Shown piece after piece: positions 1-10,712 of a stretch of 64,000 bases of DNA. The stretch covers positions 287,475 to 351,474 of the forward strand of contig NQMI01000009.1 in NCBI GenBank assembly GCA_002270565.1, in the 5' to 3' direction. Below the pieces are notes generated by a model. That model searched no databases. It was given only the letters and a program-made list of their open reading frames with translations, and was not told the origin of the DNA. Position 1 is the first letter of the stretch, and every line of letters starts with the position of its first letter. The stretch comes from Stenocarpella maydis (Eukaryota > Ascomycota > Sordariomycetes > Diaporthales > Diaporthaceae). A program made the position numbers and the translations under genes.

Positions 1-30
1 AGGGGACTCATGGAGCGTGCAACGTTATTA

Positions 31-372
31 CTAGTAGTTAATCAGCAGATCATAGCTCGACTGCACCAAATGGACGGATTTTGCTTGCTTTATGATTCGT
101 GGGGCATGGAAAGCTCGCATCCCACTTTGCCTGTAAGTTTTCAGCGCGTACCGAATCCCCGTCGCCAAAGACAAACCTGCTAGATACTGTGTGCCAAGGT
201 AGGCGATCGCCAAGCCATACAACATCATTGAGCAGCGGGTACATCCGAACGGTATAGAAATGGGATAATTCAGTCCGAAGTCTGTTTTCAATGGCATCCA
301 AAGTGGAGTTTTCCCCGCATGAACTGTACTATCAACGACAAGGCCCCCCAGCGCCAGGACGGATGTGGACAT
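31..372 (-). CDS. Hypothetical small ORF at left edge
   Basis: An ATG-initiated reading frame of 113 codons runs on the minus strand and ends inside the window. The protein has hydrophobic stretches near the start and around residues 45-70 but no motif I recognise. A second frame overlapping it is also open for 83 codons, which weakens the case for either. It could be a terminal exon of a gene starting to the right, or chance. No splice-consistent extension was found. Confidence 0.2.
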   Translation of the reverse strand: MSTSVLALGGLVVDSTVHAGKTPLWMPLKTDFGLNYPISIPFGCTRCSMMLYGLAIAYLGTQYLAGLSLATGIRYALKTYRQSGMRAFHAPRIIKQAKSVHLVQSSYDLLINY

Positions 373-562
373 GATTGCTGCTTAGGAAAAGGCCTAATCC
401 CGACTGCTCGGGAATGAATAATGAGGAACGTTGCACTCCTAGGTCATCGCGATGCAGCTGATCAGCATTTACCCGACGGGTCGCATAACAAAAAAAGGTT
501 GTCCGCCTTGTTGGGGTATGCCGAGGAGCTTGGTTCACGATGGGACGCGCAGCCAGCCCACG

Positions 563-570
563 TATAAAAG
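563..570 (+). promoter_or_regulatory. Probable TATA box of the fucosidase gene
   Basis: The octamer TATAAAAG lies 92-99 bases upstream of the fucosidase ATG, in a GC-richer leader. Spacing fits a 5' leader of some 60 bases. This is motif and position only. Confidence 0.45.
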
Positions 571-661
571 ACACAGCGTTCCCTCTCCAGGGCAACTCCA
601 CACCAGCCCATCGTATCACCGCTGGTAGCCAGCTGGGCCGACTCGACTCGATCTGATCAAC

Positions 662-3229
662 ATGCGGTGCTCACTATCCGTCCTGGTTGCCGCTGCTGAG
701 CTCGGGGTCGTCCTTGGCCAAGGGTTCGACGCCTCTCTCGTCGTGAACCCCAAGAACAGTCCAGGGGTCCTTGGCAGCATTGCGTCTGTGCCGATCGACA
801 TCACCAGCCTCCGCAACAACAGAGGGTTCGGCAAGGTCCCCAATGACGCAGACTTTGACGGAACAGGTGCAAGCTATCCGGCAGAGTTTCTCCCGGCAGA
901 GAACTTCACCTACGGAGGCGTGGACTTTATCTTTCCGCAGTACCAGGAGAATAATGGGAGCGACAACGTCCTGGCCCAGGGCCAAACACTCAACATCACC
1001 AGTGGCCGCTATATTGGTGTGCACATGCTCGCGGCCGCGGAGAGTGCCATCGCCACGGGCTCTGTCAACGCCACGTACGCGGATGGCTCGGCAACCAGTG
1101 GATCGGTCCTCGTAGACCCGTTCTGGGCATGGCCGTATCCCTACGGTGGCGATATCATCTTCCCTTATCATCTCACAAACGAGACGGTCGACTACAACCG
1201 GTCCATGATCTTCCGCACCGTGACCTGGCTCGACAGCTCCAAGGAGCTGACCAGCCTGCAGCTGCCAAACGTGACAAGGGGTGCCGCCAATGGACCGGGC
1301 GGTGGTGCGCAGTCGACGAGGCTGCACATCTTCGCGGTGTCCCTGATACCAGCAGGTGGCGAGGGGCTTACCCTGGACGTCGAGCTGGCGAGGAGCACCA
1401 ACACGTGGCTCGAGGGGACGAACAAGACCCAGATCTTCCAGGCGATCATCAACAACGTCGGGACCGAGTGGGTCCTGGCAAACCAGAGTGTCACCGTGTC
1501 GATCGAGTCGGACGGTGTGCGGACGGTCCAGCCAGCTCGGATCAACCGGCTCCGGCCTGGAGACCAGGCTCGCGTCCAGATCGGGGTCGTCAACGCGGAC
1601 GGCGTGGCAGAAGGAACCGATGGCACTGCCACGCTGGTTATTTCAGGCACGGGCGTGTCCCTGAATTACACGTTTGCTGCTACCTATGGCATCCGCGACT
1701 TTGAACCAACCTACGAGAGCATCTATGCGCATGAGTCCCCTCCGTAAGCACCGCCCTTCTCCTTTCCATATCCCACATATATCGTGGTTTGGAATTCTCG
1801 ACCTGTATCCTTTCAGAACGCGTAGCAGTTGACTAACACATGCTAAGGTGGTTCGATAACGCCAAATACGGTATTTTCATCCACTGGGGTGTATACGCCG
1901 TCCCGGGCTGGGGAAACTCGGGTCCCAATGAGTCCTACGCAGAGTGGTACTGGTGGTCGATGAATTCAGGCCCGGATACGAGCTCCAGGACGTATGAGTA
2001 TCACCTCGAGACCTACGGGCCGGACGTGGTCTACGACGACTTCATCGCCAACTTCACGGCCTCGGCGTTCGACCCCAAGGAATGGGTCGACCTCTTCGCG
2101 GACGCCGGCGCCAACTACTTCGTCCAGGTGTCCAAGCACCACGACGGCTACGCCATCTTCGACCTGCCGGCTAATGTTACGGAGCGCACGAGCGTGGCGC
2201 AGTTTCCGCACCGGAACCTCCTCCAGGAGATATTCGACGCCGCCGAGGAGCACCAGCCGCAGCTCCACAGGGCCACGTACTACAGCCTCCCCGAGTGGTT
2301 CAACCCGGACTACCACCGGTACGGCTTCGGGTCCTGGCCCGGCGGCAACGCCACGAACCCGTACACCAACGTGACGCTGCCCTACACCGGGTACGTGCAC
2401 GTCGAGGACTACGTCGCGGACAAGATCATGCCCGAGATGCGGACGCTGGCAGGCATGGGGACCGAGATCATGTGGTGCGACATTGGGGGCCCGAACCTGA
2501 CGGCGCAGTTTGCCGCCGAGTACTTCAACAGCGCGGCAAGGGCGGGCAAGCAGGTCCTCACCAACAACCGGTGCGGCACGCCTGGGGACTTTGACACGCC
2601 CGAGTACGCCAGGTACGAGGCGGTGCAGATCCGCAAGTGGGAGTCCAACCTGGGCATGGACCCCTTCAGCTACGGGTACAACAGGGCGACGCCAGACGAC
2701 GCGTATCTGAAACCGCAGGGGATAGTGACCTCGCTGATAGACATCGTGAGCAAGAACGGGAACTTCCTCCTGGACGTCGGGCCCACCGCCAACGGTGAGT
2801 AGAAACAGATTCCGTCCCAGCCCGTCGGGGATGAAAAAATGCTAACGCGGTGTTCCCGTAGGGACGATTGTCGATATCGAACAGAAGAACCTCCGCGCTG
2901 CCGGCGCCTGGATAAAGTCTCACGCCGAGGCCATCTTTAACACTACCTACTGGGCCATCATACCGGAGGAGGGCGAGACGGTGCGGTTCACACAGACCGC
3001 CGATGCCTTCTACATCAGCACCCTCTACGCGCCAAACGACACGCTCGTGCTCACCTCGCCCGTGCCCTATGTGGACGGCGACAAGGTGACCGTCGTCGGC
3101 GGGAACATGTCCGGCACAGTGGTGCCGAGTGCGTTGTCGGACGGCGTATTGACTCTGACCATCAGCGAGGAGGTTAGGAACGCGGATGAGTACGCCTGGG
3201 TGTTCAAGATTCCGCTTGTGGGCACTTAG
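662..3229 (+). CDS. Secreted alpha-L-fucosidase, GH29 family
   Basis: Hydrolyses terminal alpha-L-fucose from plant or glycoprotein glycans outside the cell (family knowledge). Exons 662-1743, 1848-2794 and 2862-3229 join in frame to 798 residues. Introns have GTAAGC/GTGAGT donors and a GACTAAC branch site. Residues 1-19 form a signal peptide. Residues about 20-355 are a separate N-terminal module with several N-glycosylation sequons. The GH29 catalytic domain begins at residue 361 with PWFDNAKYGIFIHWG. The nucleophile should be Asp572 in MWCDIGG. A beta-sandwich tail follows the GPTANG motif and is encoded by exon 3. The joint between exons 1 and 2 restores the canonical PxWF..AKYGIF start of the barrel, which decides that intron. 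The gene stands alone, convergent with the P450. The long N-terminal module is the unusual part. Confidence 0.93.
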
Positions 3230-3533
3230 TAGCATTGGATAGCAAAGGTGGCACTACTTAGCGGGGGCAGCAGTGGCTCGTGAGAGGTCTGGAGACGATG
3301 AGGTTGTAACCGCACCCGCCTTTCAGGGCTCCGAGACTCGTCAAACCCATCGAGCACTGATTGTCACTGGCTGTGGGGCCTTCCATCTTGTGGCGCTTCA
3401 TGCAAAAAGAAAAAAAAAAGAAGAAAAGAAATCACTCTCTGATGAGGGAACTACTCATTGATACAAGCACATCATGAGACATGTCAGCCAAGTGATTGTG
3501 CCCCTTCGAAACATGCATAACTAGACTAAACCG
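3230..3533. other. Short convergent intergenic region, fucosidase/P450
   Basis: Holds both 3' ends. The only visible structure is an A-rich tract around 3406-3428 (A and G only). No gene seen. Confidence 0.6.
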
Positions 3534-5359
3534 TCACACTTTGATCTTCCTGAATTCAACCACACCCGTGGGATCCGGCCCACTAACGCTCCCCATGTAG
3601 AAGTTAGGATACCGCTCCTCAACCCCCTCGGGGAACCGCACATCATACTGGAGCAGGAGACGCGCCACGATCAGCTTGATCTCGTTGGCCGCGAAGAACC
3701 TCCCGGGGCAGGCATGCTTGCCGAAGCCGAAGCTCGTGTTCTCCTTGGTGACGCTGACGAACTGGTACGACTCGCGCGTGCGGAACCCGTTGGGGTCGGG
3801 CGTCTCGTCCTTGGTGCGCAGGTCGTAGAAGCGGTAGGGGTTGAACACGCCCGGGTCCGGGTAGTGGTCCGGGTCGTGGAGCACGGGGAGGCTCGGGGTC
3901 TCGATGTGCGTCCCCGCTGGGATGCGGGTCCCATCCTTGAGGGTGATGGGCTTGTAGACGTAGCGGCGGAAAGAGTCTGCCGCTGGGGTTAGCATCTTCC
4001 GTCGTAGCATCCACGCTGAACCTGACGTACCAACAAAGGGCGGGGTGAACCTCTGGCTCTCGCGCATGAAGCTGTCCAGGAGCTTCATGTTGAACAGCGC
4101 CTGCGAGGTCATGACACCATCCGTCTCCTCCAGGACAGATGTGATCTCCTTGCGGATATCCCGCACGACCTCGGGGCGTACCGCAAGATCGTACAGCATG
4201 GCAGTGGCCGCCAGGGTGGTCGTATGGATCGCAGCCAGGGTGAGCAGCAGCTGCATGTCCGTCAGATGGCCAACGTCGGTTATGCCGTGCTCCGCCGTCT
4301 TTTCGATCATCCACTGGAGCAGGTCATCCGGCACGGGGTGTCCTTCCCTCATCAGCTGCCGCCTCTTCTCCACCATCGGCTCCAGGAACTCCTTCATTCG
4401 ACGCCTGTGCTCCTGGCCGCGGTTGACCGCCGGCGCCAGCTTCAGCCTGACGACGAGCGACCTCATGAACTTGGGCCACCGCTTGATCTGCGCCGCGCCG
4501 GCCGTGATGTCGTTGGTGAAGTCGATCGCAGAGGCCAGATATACCTCGTGGCGGCAGTAGTCTGGCCCGACGAATATGTCGCCTGAGACAATTGCCACGA
4601 CCCTCAGGAGTAAGGGGAAGATTGTAAGAGGAGTCCAGTCGTCGCATTTTGGGATCTCGGAGTTGATGGTATTTTCGACTTGCGCTGATAGCCTGGGGTT
4701 CAATCGGGCTGGGGGTCACTTGTATTAGTAACGAGCCACCTATGGTGTGTATTAATGTACAAGAATCTTACCCAGGCTCCTGGTTAGTTCAACCTTGACA
4801 ACGCTGTTGGCCACTTCTGTTCTATCCTTGGGTGGAAACAGCTTGATGTGGTCATTCGCAAAGGTCTACCGGGCAATGCGTTAGTCCGAGCACAGGTAGG
4901 TATGGACGACAGGAACCCAAATAGTACATCTGTAAATGCCTTCAAGACGTCGATCTCATCATCAGAGCGTTGTCTCAACTCATCTAAATAGGCATTCGGA
5001 ACAATGAGGTGATCGCCTATATGCAGAAAAGTTAGCCGGATCAATTGCTGCATCCGATGCTTCTTTGAGGTAACTATTGGGCTTTGAAAGGAATGCTACT
5101 AACCATCAGGCATGGTCATGCGATACACCTGGTTCCTGAAGCGGCGATAGCCCTCCTCATACAGCTTTACTGGCTGATACAAGAACGCTTCCGCACGTTT
5201 ACGACGGTTCCCATATTCCTTGCCGAGCAACGGGAACTTGGTGATGTCTGGCTGAGAACCCAAGCGACGGACGACAATGATCACTGTGGCTATCAACGCC
5301 GCAAAAGCCCAACCAGGGACATTCTGGCCTAGCATTATTGGCAAACCCGTGGACGCCAT
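3534..5359 (-). CDS. Cytochrome P450 monooxygenase (microsomal)
   Basis: Haem-thiolate oxygenase anchored in the ER, using electrons from P450 reductase; substrate unknown. Five exons (5359-5104, 5016-4928, 4865-4772, 4708-4031, 3976-3534) give 519 residues. Four introns lie at 5017-5103, 4866-4927, 4709-4771 and 3977-4030; the last two are multiples of three and hide inside open frames. Visible features: an N-terminal membrane anchor about residues 14-34; an I-helix with AAIHTTT (305-311), where an AAIHT-type I-helix motif is common in fungal CYP68/ent-kaurene-oxidase-like P450s; ExxR as ESQR (363-366); FNPYRF (417-422); and haem loop FGFGKHACPG with Cys462. The intron at 4866-4927 uses a GTACTA donor and is the least certain splice. 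No terpene cyclase or other pathway gene is adjacent. Confidence 0.92.
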
Positions 5360-5993
5360 TTCGTTGTGTTCAAGTCTTTCGCTCCCCTGGTGACCAACGT
5401 TGGGATGTGTCTGGGCAGGCCGCGATAGTTATGCTGCATTGGAGGAAGCGAAGGTTGTTTATTAGCTTCGGCATGTCCTAGCTGGGAGAAAGTTGTTCCC
5501 TTTCCTAACAGTTAATGCGTTTCAACAGCGCTGAGGGGCTTGTGACCTCGTGAAGCTTGGCCGCAAGTCGGGTTGGGGAAGCTGTCGTGCGGAGGAGGTC
5601 AACGACATCTTTCGGCCACTCTTATAGGTCCCGGAAGCCGACCCATTGGCCATGCTACATCTCCACTGCGTACCTAGGACATTGGCATGATACATCAGGC
5701 ATTCGGGTTTAGTGTTCTGTCCGACGACGGCAGTACCAGTCGCTGTCGTACTACGTTCTATACCTAACGGCAATTGTTTCCCACCTGAGCATCCCTCTTG
5801 GGACAGCGAAGTCCGGATTTGTCACAATCTCCTCAGACCTGTATCCCTTGAAAGAGACCGCTGGTTACACTTCATTGGCATAAACAAGTATTTTTACGAA
5901 TAGGAATGGCATTCAATTGCTATTCACCGGTATAATGCTCTCCTGTGGTCGGTCCTTAAATCACCTAAATTATCCACACATAGGCTTGCTCTC
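5360..5993. other. Intergenic, P450 upstream region
   Basis: Contains the P450 promoter side and the 3' end of the STAND-like gene. A TACCTAGGA motif, one of several CCTAGG copies in the window, lies at 5671-5679. No gene seen. Confidence 0.5.
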
Positions 5994-7178
5994 TCACATG
6001 ACCTTCGCACCCCTTGGTGGCTGTTTCCAATCCAACTCTCCCTTGAGGAATGCCTTGATGGCAGTCTTGATCTGTGCAACTTTTGCATTCCACTGGTCTC
6101 GATCTTCATCATTCTTGGGAGCAACGATCTCCCTTCGCGCACCATCTGTGGTCAGATACCTGCCCAAGTGCATAACCTTGCCCTTTCTCTTGGTCTTGAC
6201 ACTGTCTCTGCCGTTGCTGTCGATGAGAAGTTTTCGCAACCGTATCAAGTTGTCTTCCTCTCTATCCGTGAAAACCAGTATATAGTCGTACGTCTTAAAG
6301 ATGCTCTTCGTTATCCCGCGCGATCGCCTGGATTCAGTGTCTTTCTTGACGTCTTGCTTGTATGGGTAGTTGAACAATTTGTTGTCGAAGAGGGCCGCAA
6401 GCGGCGTCGGCTTCGGGGAGGCGTTTCCGTCTTTGACGCCTAGCTGGTAGCTGGGATATAGGAACTTCATGCCGTTGAGCGAGTCAACTATTTCACTACG
6501 GCTGCGGACGAAAAAACCGGCCGAGTGAGCTGTCTTGACCCTCCATTCCCCGCCCGTACCAAGAGTCCATTCCCGCAGCAAGGTTGTATAGGCTTCAGCA
6601 ACAATGCTCCGGGCGACATTGTAAGGGTCGACGAAGATGATTCTGAAGTCCGTGCGACGAGGCTCAGGAGAGGGCGACGGTGACGGCTGCCTGATAATCG
6701 CAGGGCCTTGGCCACCAACGAGGAGCTGGTTGATACCGAACCCCGTCATCACTTGCAAGAGGTCTCTCAGGTCCTCCCGGTGTTCGTCGATGCTATTGCC
6801 CAGGGCCTCGAGCTTGTCCGAGCTGCTGCCCAAGGCGAAATACGCTTGCGCTGCGAACTTGAAACGGAACTGCATCCCCCACGGGCCAATATCCTTGTCC
6901 CACTTGTCAAATAGGACCTGAACCTCCTCGCTGTCCCTTCGGATATCCTGTATGACTCCGAGAAGCTCATCGGTCATTGCCGGGCCGAGCCGGGCCAGAG
7001 ATCCCTTCTCATCCGTGCGCAGCAGCTTTTCCAAATTGCCCAGGATCGTCTTCAACCTCGCCATGCGCCTCCCAATGTGGCGAATTTGGTCAGGAGCATC
7101 CTGTATCTTCTGGTAGATCTCAATGACTTTGCCCACCACCTCGGCCACCTGGAGCAGGGTGCCGAGCGGATCAGCCAT
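5994..7178 (-). CDS. Fungal STAND N-terminal protein with LMW-phosphatase-like domain lacking the catalytic Cys
   Basis: Single exon, 394 residues. Residues 1-155 are helical and start MADPLGTLLQVAEVVGKVIE, as in the N-terminal domain of fungal STAND/NLR-like proteins. A Ser/Pro linker (163-175) follows. Residues 177-385 match the low-molecular-weight protein tyrosine phosphatase pattern in order: IIFVDPYNVARS (181-191, the P-loop position), SAGFF (219-223), YDYILVFTDREEDN (297-310, like the 'aDlIlaM' strand) and a VMHLGRY strand near 335. The P-loop reads D-P-Y-N-V-A-R-S where active enzymes have C-x-x-N-x-x-R-S, so the nucleophilic cysteine is Asp184 while the Arg-Ser end is kept. I infer a binding or signalling role, not catalysis. 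There is no NACHT or NB-ARC nucleotide-binding module. Confidence 0.82.
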   Translation of the reverse strand: MADPLGTLLQVAEVVGKVIEIYQKIQDAPDQIRHIGRRMARLKTILGNLEKLLRTDEKGSLARLGPAMTDELLGVIQDIRRDSEEVQVLFDKWDKDIGPWGMQFRFKFAAQAYFALGSSSDKLEALGNSIDEHREDLRDLLQVMTGFGINQLLVGGQGPAIIRQPSPSPSPEPRRTDFRIIFVDPYNVARSIVAEAYTTLLREWTLGTGGEWRVKTAHSAGFFVRSRSEIVDSLNGMKFLYPSYQLGVKDGNASPKPTPLAALFDNKLFNYPYKQDVKKDTESRRSRGITKSIFKTYDYILVFTDREEDNLIRLRKLLIDSNGRDSVKTKRKGKVMHLGRYLTTDGARREIVAPKNDEDRDQWNAKVAQIKTAIKAFLKGELDWKQPPRGAKVM

Positions 7179-8363
7179 GGTTTCCCGGACTGTCGTATGT
7201 AACGCTGTGGTCGCTTGGCTCTATGGGCGGTGATTGCGCACCACCTCGAGTAAGAAAGAGGAAAGGGGGCGGGTTTGTGTTCTCCAGGCACAGTTGTAAC
7301 TACTCCGTGCAGCTCACAAACCGCCTAATCATCAGCCGCACTAAAATCTGACAATCTACGCAAGCAGGCAAATAGGATTTGACGAGAAGTGCAGCTTATC
7401 CATCCGCCAGTTATCTGCGTACCTAATGCATGCCCCGGATCTTGGCAAATGCTGCAACGGTACATTGCGGAGCTTTGAGCAGCAGAAGCTTATTTCAGCC
7501 ATGCAGATGATTTGCCGAGGGTTGTTGGCTGCTGAGGTCTCTAGTTAGTTCACAAGATAGTAAAGTGGTGAGTATGGACCAACATAATAAGTTTATCGTT
7601 CGTGATGTTTGGAAACAGGTCCATAAAAAAGGAACGAGACCATTTTCACTCTCTCGGGCATTCCTTATTTCTCCTTAATAAGATACAGTCGCACTCAATT
7701 GGGTCCCCCATAAGGCCCACTTTAAACATCCGACCTTCTTATTTTGGCCGTGCCCGACCTTCATTCAAACAGCATGTTGTCTACTTTAACGAACCAAATA
7801 TTCGAGCCGCTGCGCTTAACTAAGTTAATCGACCCAGAGTACAGGTACATAATTAGCATTGTATTACCCAGGGATCAAGAGTGGGCACAAACAGCCGCTG
7901 GTGTTGCGTCGCTGGAATTCACAACCGAAAAGAAACTGATAACATGGCGCCATCAATACAACACACCTGGAAAGGGGATTCCTAATGAGGCATGAAGGTC
8001 TTGGCTATGCGGGAGCGGAGGTCACCATTCCATGTGTCCTTCAATGAGATCTCGTGCCGTAGCTTAGCAGATTGCTCGTTACAACATTGGAATAAGCCGT
8101 TCCACAACTATGTAGTATTCCACCCCTCTCCCAGACTTACAAACCCCACTGTCTCGGCACACTATCGCCCAACCGGCTGATCGATTCAACGTATTGGCGG
8201 ACAGATACTGGTCTAATTCAAGTGTTAGGCTAAATATCTTGGCTCTACTTTCAACTAAGAGATGCCGGGTACCTAGGTATATATTCGATGTAAGGTCTCG
8301 CTAGATCACCCCAAGTGCTGCTCTCAGAGGTCATCCCTATCCCTCTCCAGCCTCGTAATCAAC
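7179..8363. other. Intergenic region
   Basis: Divergent promoter region between the STAND-like gene and the DUF6055-like gene. Short open frames at 7602-8180 have no recognisable protein character. A GGTACCTAGGTA palindrome at 8268-8279 lies 84-96 bases before the downstream ATG. Confidence 0.5.
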
Positions 8364-9677
8364 ATGATTCTCGCAAAGCAAGCATTAGCTGCCGCGTTGC
8401 TGCAGGCACTTTGTGTCTCTGCGCTGCCTCTTGATCCAACTCCAGTAGACAAGCCCCCAACGCCAGCACGACAGGCCGCACCACCAGCGAGCTTTACTGC
8501 AAACCCAAATATCGGCCCTGGAGGTAGTACGTTCACAGACTCACCACACTTCCGAGTCTACGGAGCCACGGGAACCACGGCTACGAACGCCCTGAACATG
8601 CTCGAAGCTGCTTACAGTTGCTTCGTCAACAGTCTTGCCTGGCGGTCTTCAGGGCTGGCTTACAACGATCCTAATGACGATGGCCCATGGACCAAGGTCA
8701 ACGTGTATTCCGTCTCAACACTGTCGGGAGCAGCCGGGGTCATGCACTCCGACTCTGGCACCGGTATGAGCTGGCTCGAAGTTGTCAACAGCTATCTGTC
8801 AGTGCCCTGGGTCACCGTTCACGAGTATGGTCACGGCTTGACTTACCACGAGAAGAACTGGGTGGACCAAGGCCGGACCGGCGCTTGGTGGGAGACTGTC
8901 GCAAACTGGGTCGCCGACACCTACAAGACCTCTCCCCTGTGCGACAACGCCAGGTCCAAGTACGGCCAGTCAACCAGCACCACCGAGATCAACCTCAAAA
9001 AGGTCATTGGGGACTCCTTCCAGGTCCTGGTAGACGGCACGGCCGGGTCCGGGAATTACTACGAGGCCTGGCCGTTCCTCTCCTTCCTGACCTACAACAG
9101 GGACAATTTCGCCGGCCTCGGCACAAACACCGTCCGCCAGTCCTTCCGCCAGTACAGCAGGGGCAGCAACGAGACGCCCCTGCACACACTCGCGCGCCTC
9201 TCCACCGGCGCCTCGATCCAGAAGGTCGTCGGCCGCTACTGGGCCCGCATGGCCTACGCTGACATAGGCCACCCTACGGCCCAGTCCGTCTTCCTGAGCC
9301 AGCGGGGCCAGATCAACTTTTCCAACCTCGACAGCCAGGGCGGCGGCGTGTACAGGGTGAAGTCGGCCCGCCGGCCGCGGTACATGGGTGCGAATATCAT
9401 CCCCCTCACAAAATCGGGAGCTGTCATCGTCACGGCCAGGATCTCCACGAGCGGAGCCTACACCGCGACACTTGCTGTGCGCGATACCAGCTCCGGTGTC
9501 ACGCGCTATGTTGACTTTGCAAATGGTTCGGCGTCGACGTCAGTCGCCAGCAGTGAGGAGGCGTCAGTTGTAGTTGCGAATACCCCTGCTCTAATTCAAT
9601 ATGACCCATTCAACTTGGGAAGTGATGTTAATACAGGCTTGGACTACACCATAACGCTTACCGGTGCTACGGCATAG
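8364..9677 (+). CDS. Secreted DUF6055-like protein with zincin-type HExxH motif
   Basis: Single exon, 437 residues. A signal peptide covers residues 1-20, followed by a Pro-rich segment that may be a propeptide. The core carries HEYGH (153-157) and, 20 residues after it, WWETVANW with Glu177. This is the spacing of gluzincin metal ligands, so a metallopeptidase or a relic of one is likely. The overall look (HVYGATGT.., W.TVHEYGH, AWPFLSFL) suggests the fungal/bacterial secreted family I know as DUF6055; that assignment is from memory and substrate is unknown. A C-terminal beta-rich domain (about 325-437) ends without a GPI signal. Confidence 0.75.
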   Translation: MILAKQALAAALLQALCVSALPLDPTPVDKPPTPARQAAPPASFTANPNIGPGGSTFTDSPHFRVYGATGTTATNALNMLEAAYSCFVNSLAWRSSGLAYNDPNDDGPWTKVNVYSVSTLSGAAGVMHSDSGTGMSWLEVVNSYLSVPWVTVHEYGHGLTYHEKNWVDQGRTGAWWETVANWVADTYKTSPLCDNARSKYGQSTSTTEINLKKVIGDSFQVLVDGTAGSGNYYEAWPFLSFLTYNRDNFAGLGTNTVRQSFRQYSRGSNETPLHTLARLSTGASIQKVVGRYWARMAYADIGHPTAQSVFLSQRGQINFSNLDSQGGGVYRVKSARRPRYMGANIIPLTKSGAVIVTARISTSGAYTATLAVRDTSSGVTRYVDFANGSASTSVASSEEASVVVANTPALIQYDPFNLGSDVNTGLDYTITLTGATA

Positions 9678-10712
9678 CTTTGAGCGACCGGTCAGATCTC
9701 ACTGACCTCTTTGCTCTCGCTGGAGGTGTGTTGGGAGGCAGACAGATCTATTGTTTCTAAATGTTCCTTTGTACATGTATATACTTCTCCTTTTTCTCAG
9801 CAGGCATACCAATTATAGCCCTCTGACTACCCCTGAAACGCGACCATAAATGATATACAGCCAACAATCTCTGTAGACATGGCAAGGTTGTCCATTTTTG
9901 GTCAGTACCCGACGTGGCCCTTTTTCAATTCGAGTGTTGAGCTTTATTTTGGCATTCAAGAAGGAATTCACCGGTTCGTGTGCTTCAGTAAAATGACGGC
10001 ACAAAATCCTCTCCCTTTAGGGGATATACACTGGATATCGTCCCAGTCGATCAAAAGAAGAACTCATGAAATGAAGGAGAAGAAGAGAGAGAGAAAGAAT
10101 GTGTAACACGTGATATCAACAACAAGCTCACTAATACTCTGGGAAAAGATGGAATACGTCTTTCCGGTCATACAGATAGGTAAGGCCGCTTCCTAGTTAC
10201 ATGGGGACGAAAACCATATTGCTGGCTTGCCTTTTCAGCATTGATGATAACGTTAGACCGAGTGACAGTCGAGGGAGTTGTCTATGAGCCTTTACGGCCG
10301 TAAGCGAACGTTTTGAGTATATCGTGCATACCCCTGGAGCCAAGTATGGCAATCTTCTGCGTGAAGGGCTGCATAACAAATAATGGCATTGCCCTTCCAC
10401 GCAGTGAATAGTTCACAAAGCTAGGCCCGTAACCTGTCTCTATCTCTGTACAAACTCCAAATTGTTCGCTACTAGCGGGTGGATACCAATTATGAGTGGA
10501 GCGTTGCTGCCTGCGCAAAAGTATCCGCGGATGATGACCAGTAATGTTGTGAACCAAAGGAGATATGGTGCTCTAAATTTAGGGCAACCTCGGGTAGAAA
10601 CTGGATATGCTGGCTTCACTTTCCGAATAAATACCGTTTTCCCAAAATTTGAGAAAATCTCATATGGGCACGTATGTATAACCAGTGTGTGCTAAATCCT
10701 GAGCTTCTATTG
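9678..10712. other. Intergenic region
   Basis: Convergent 3' flanks. The protein-like frames in this interval are short and without motifs. An AG-rich tract lies at about 10070-10098. No gene seen. Confidence 0.5.
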
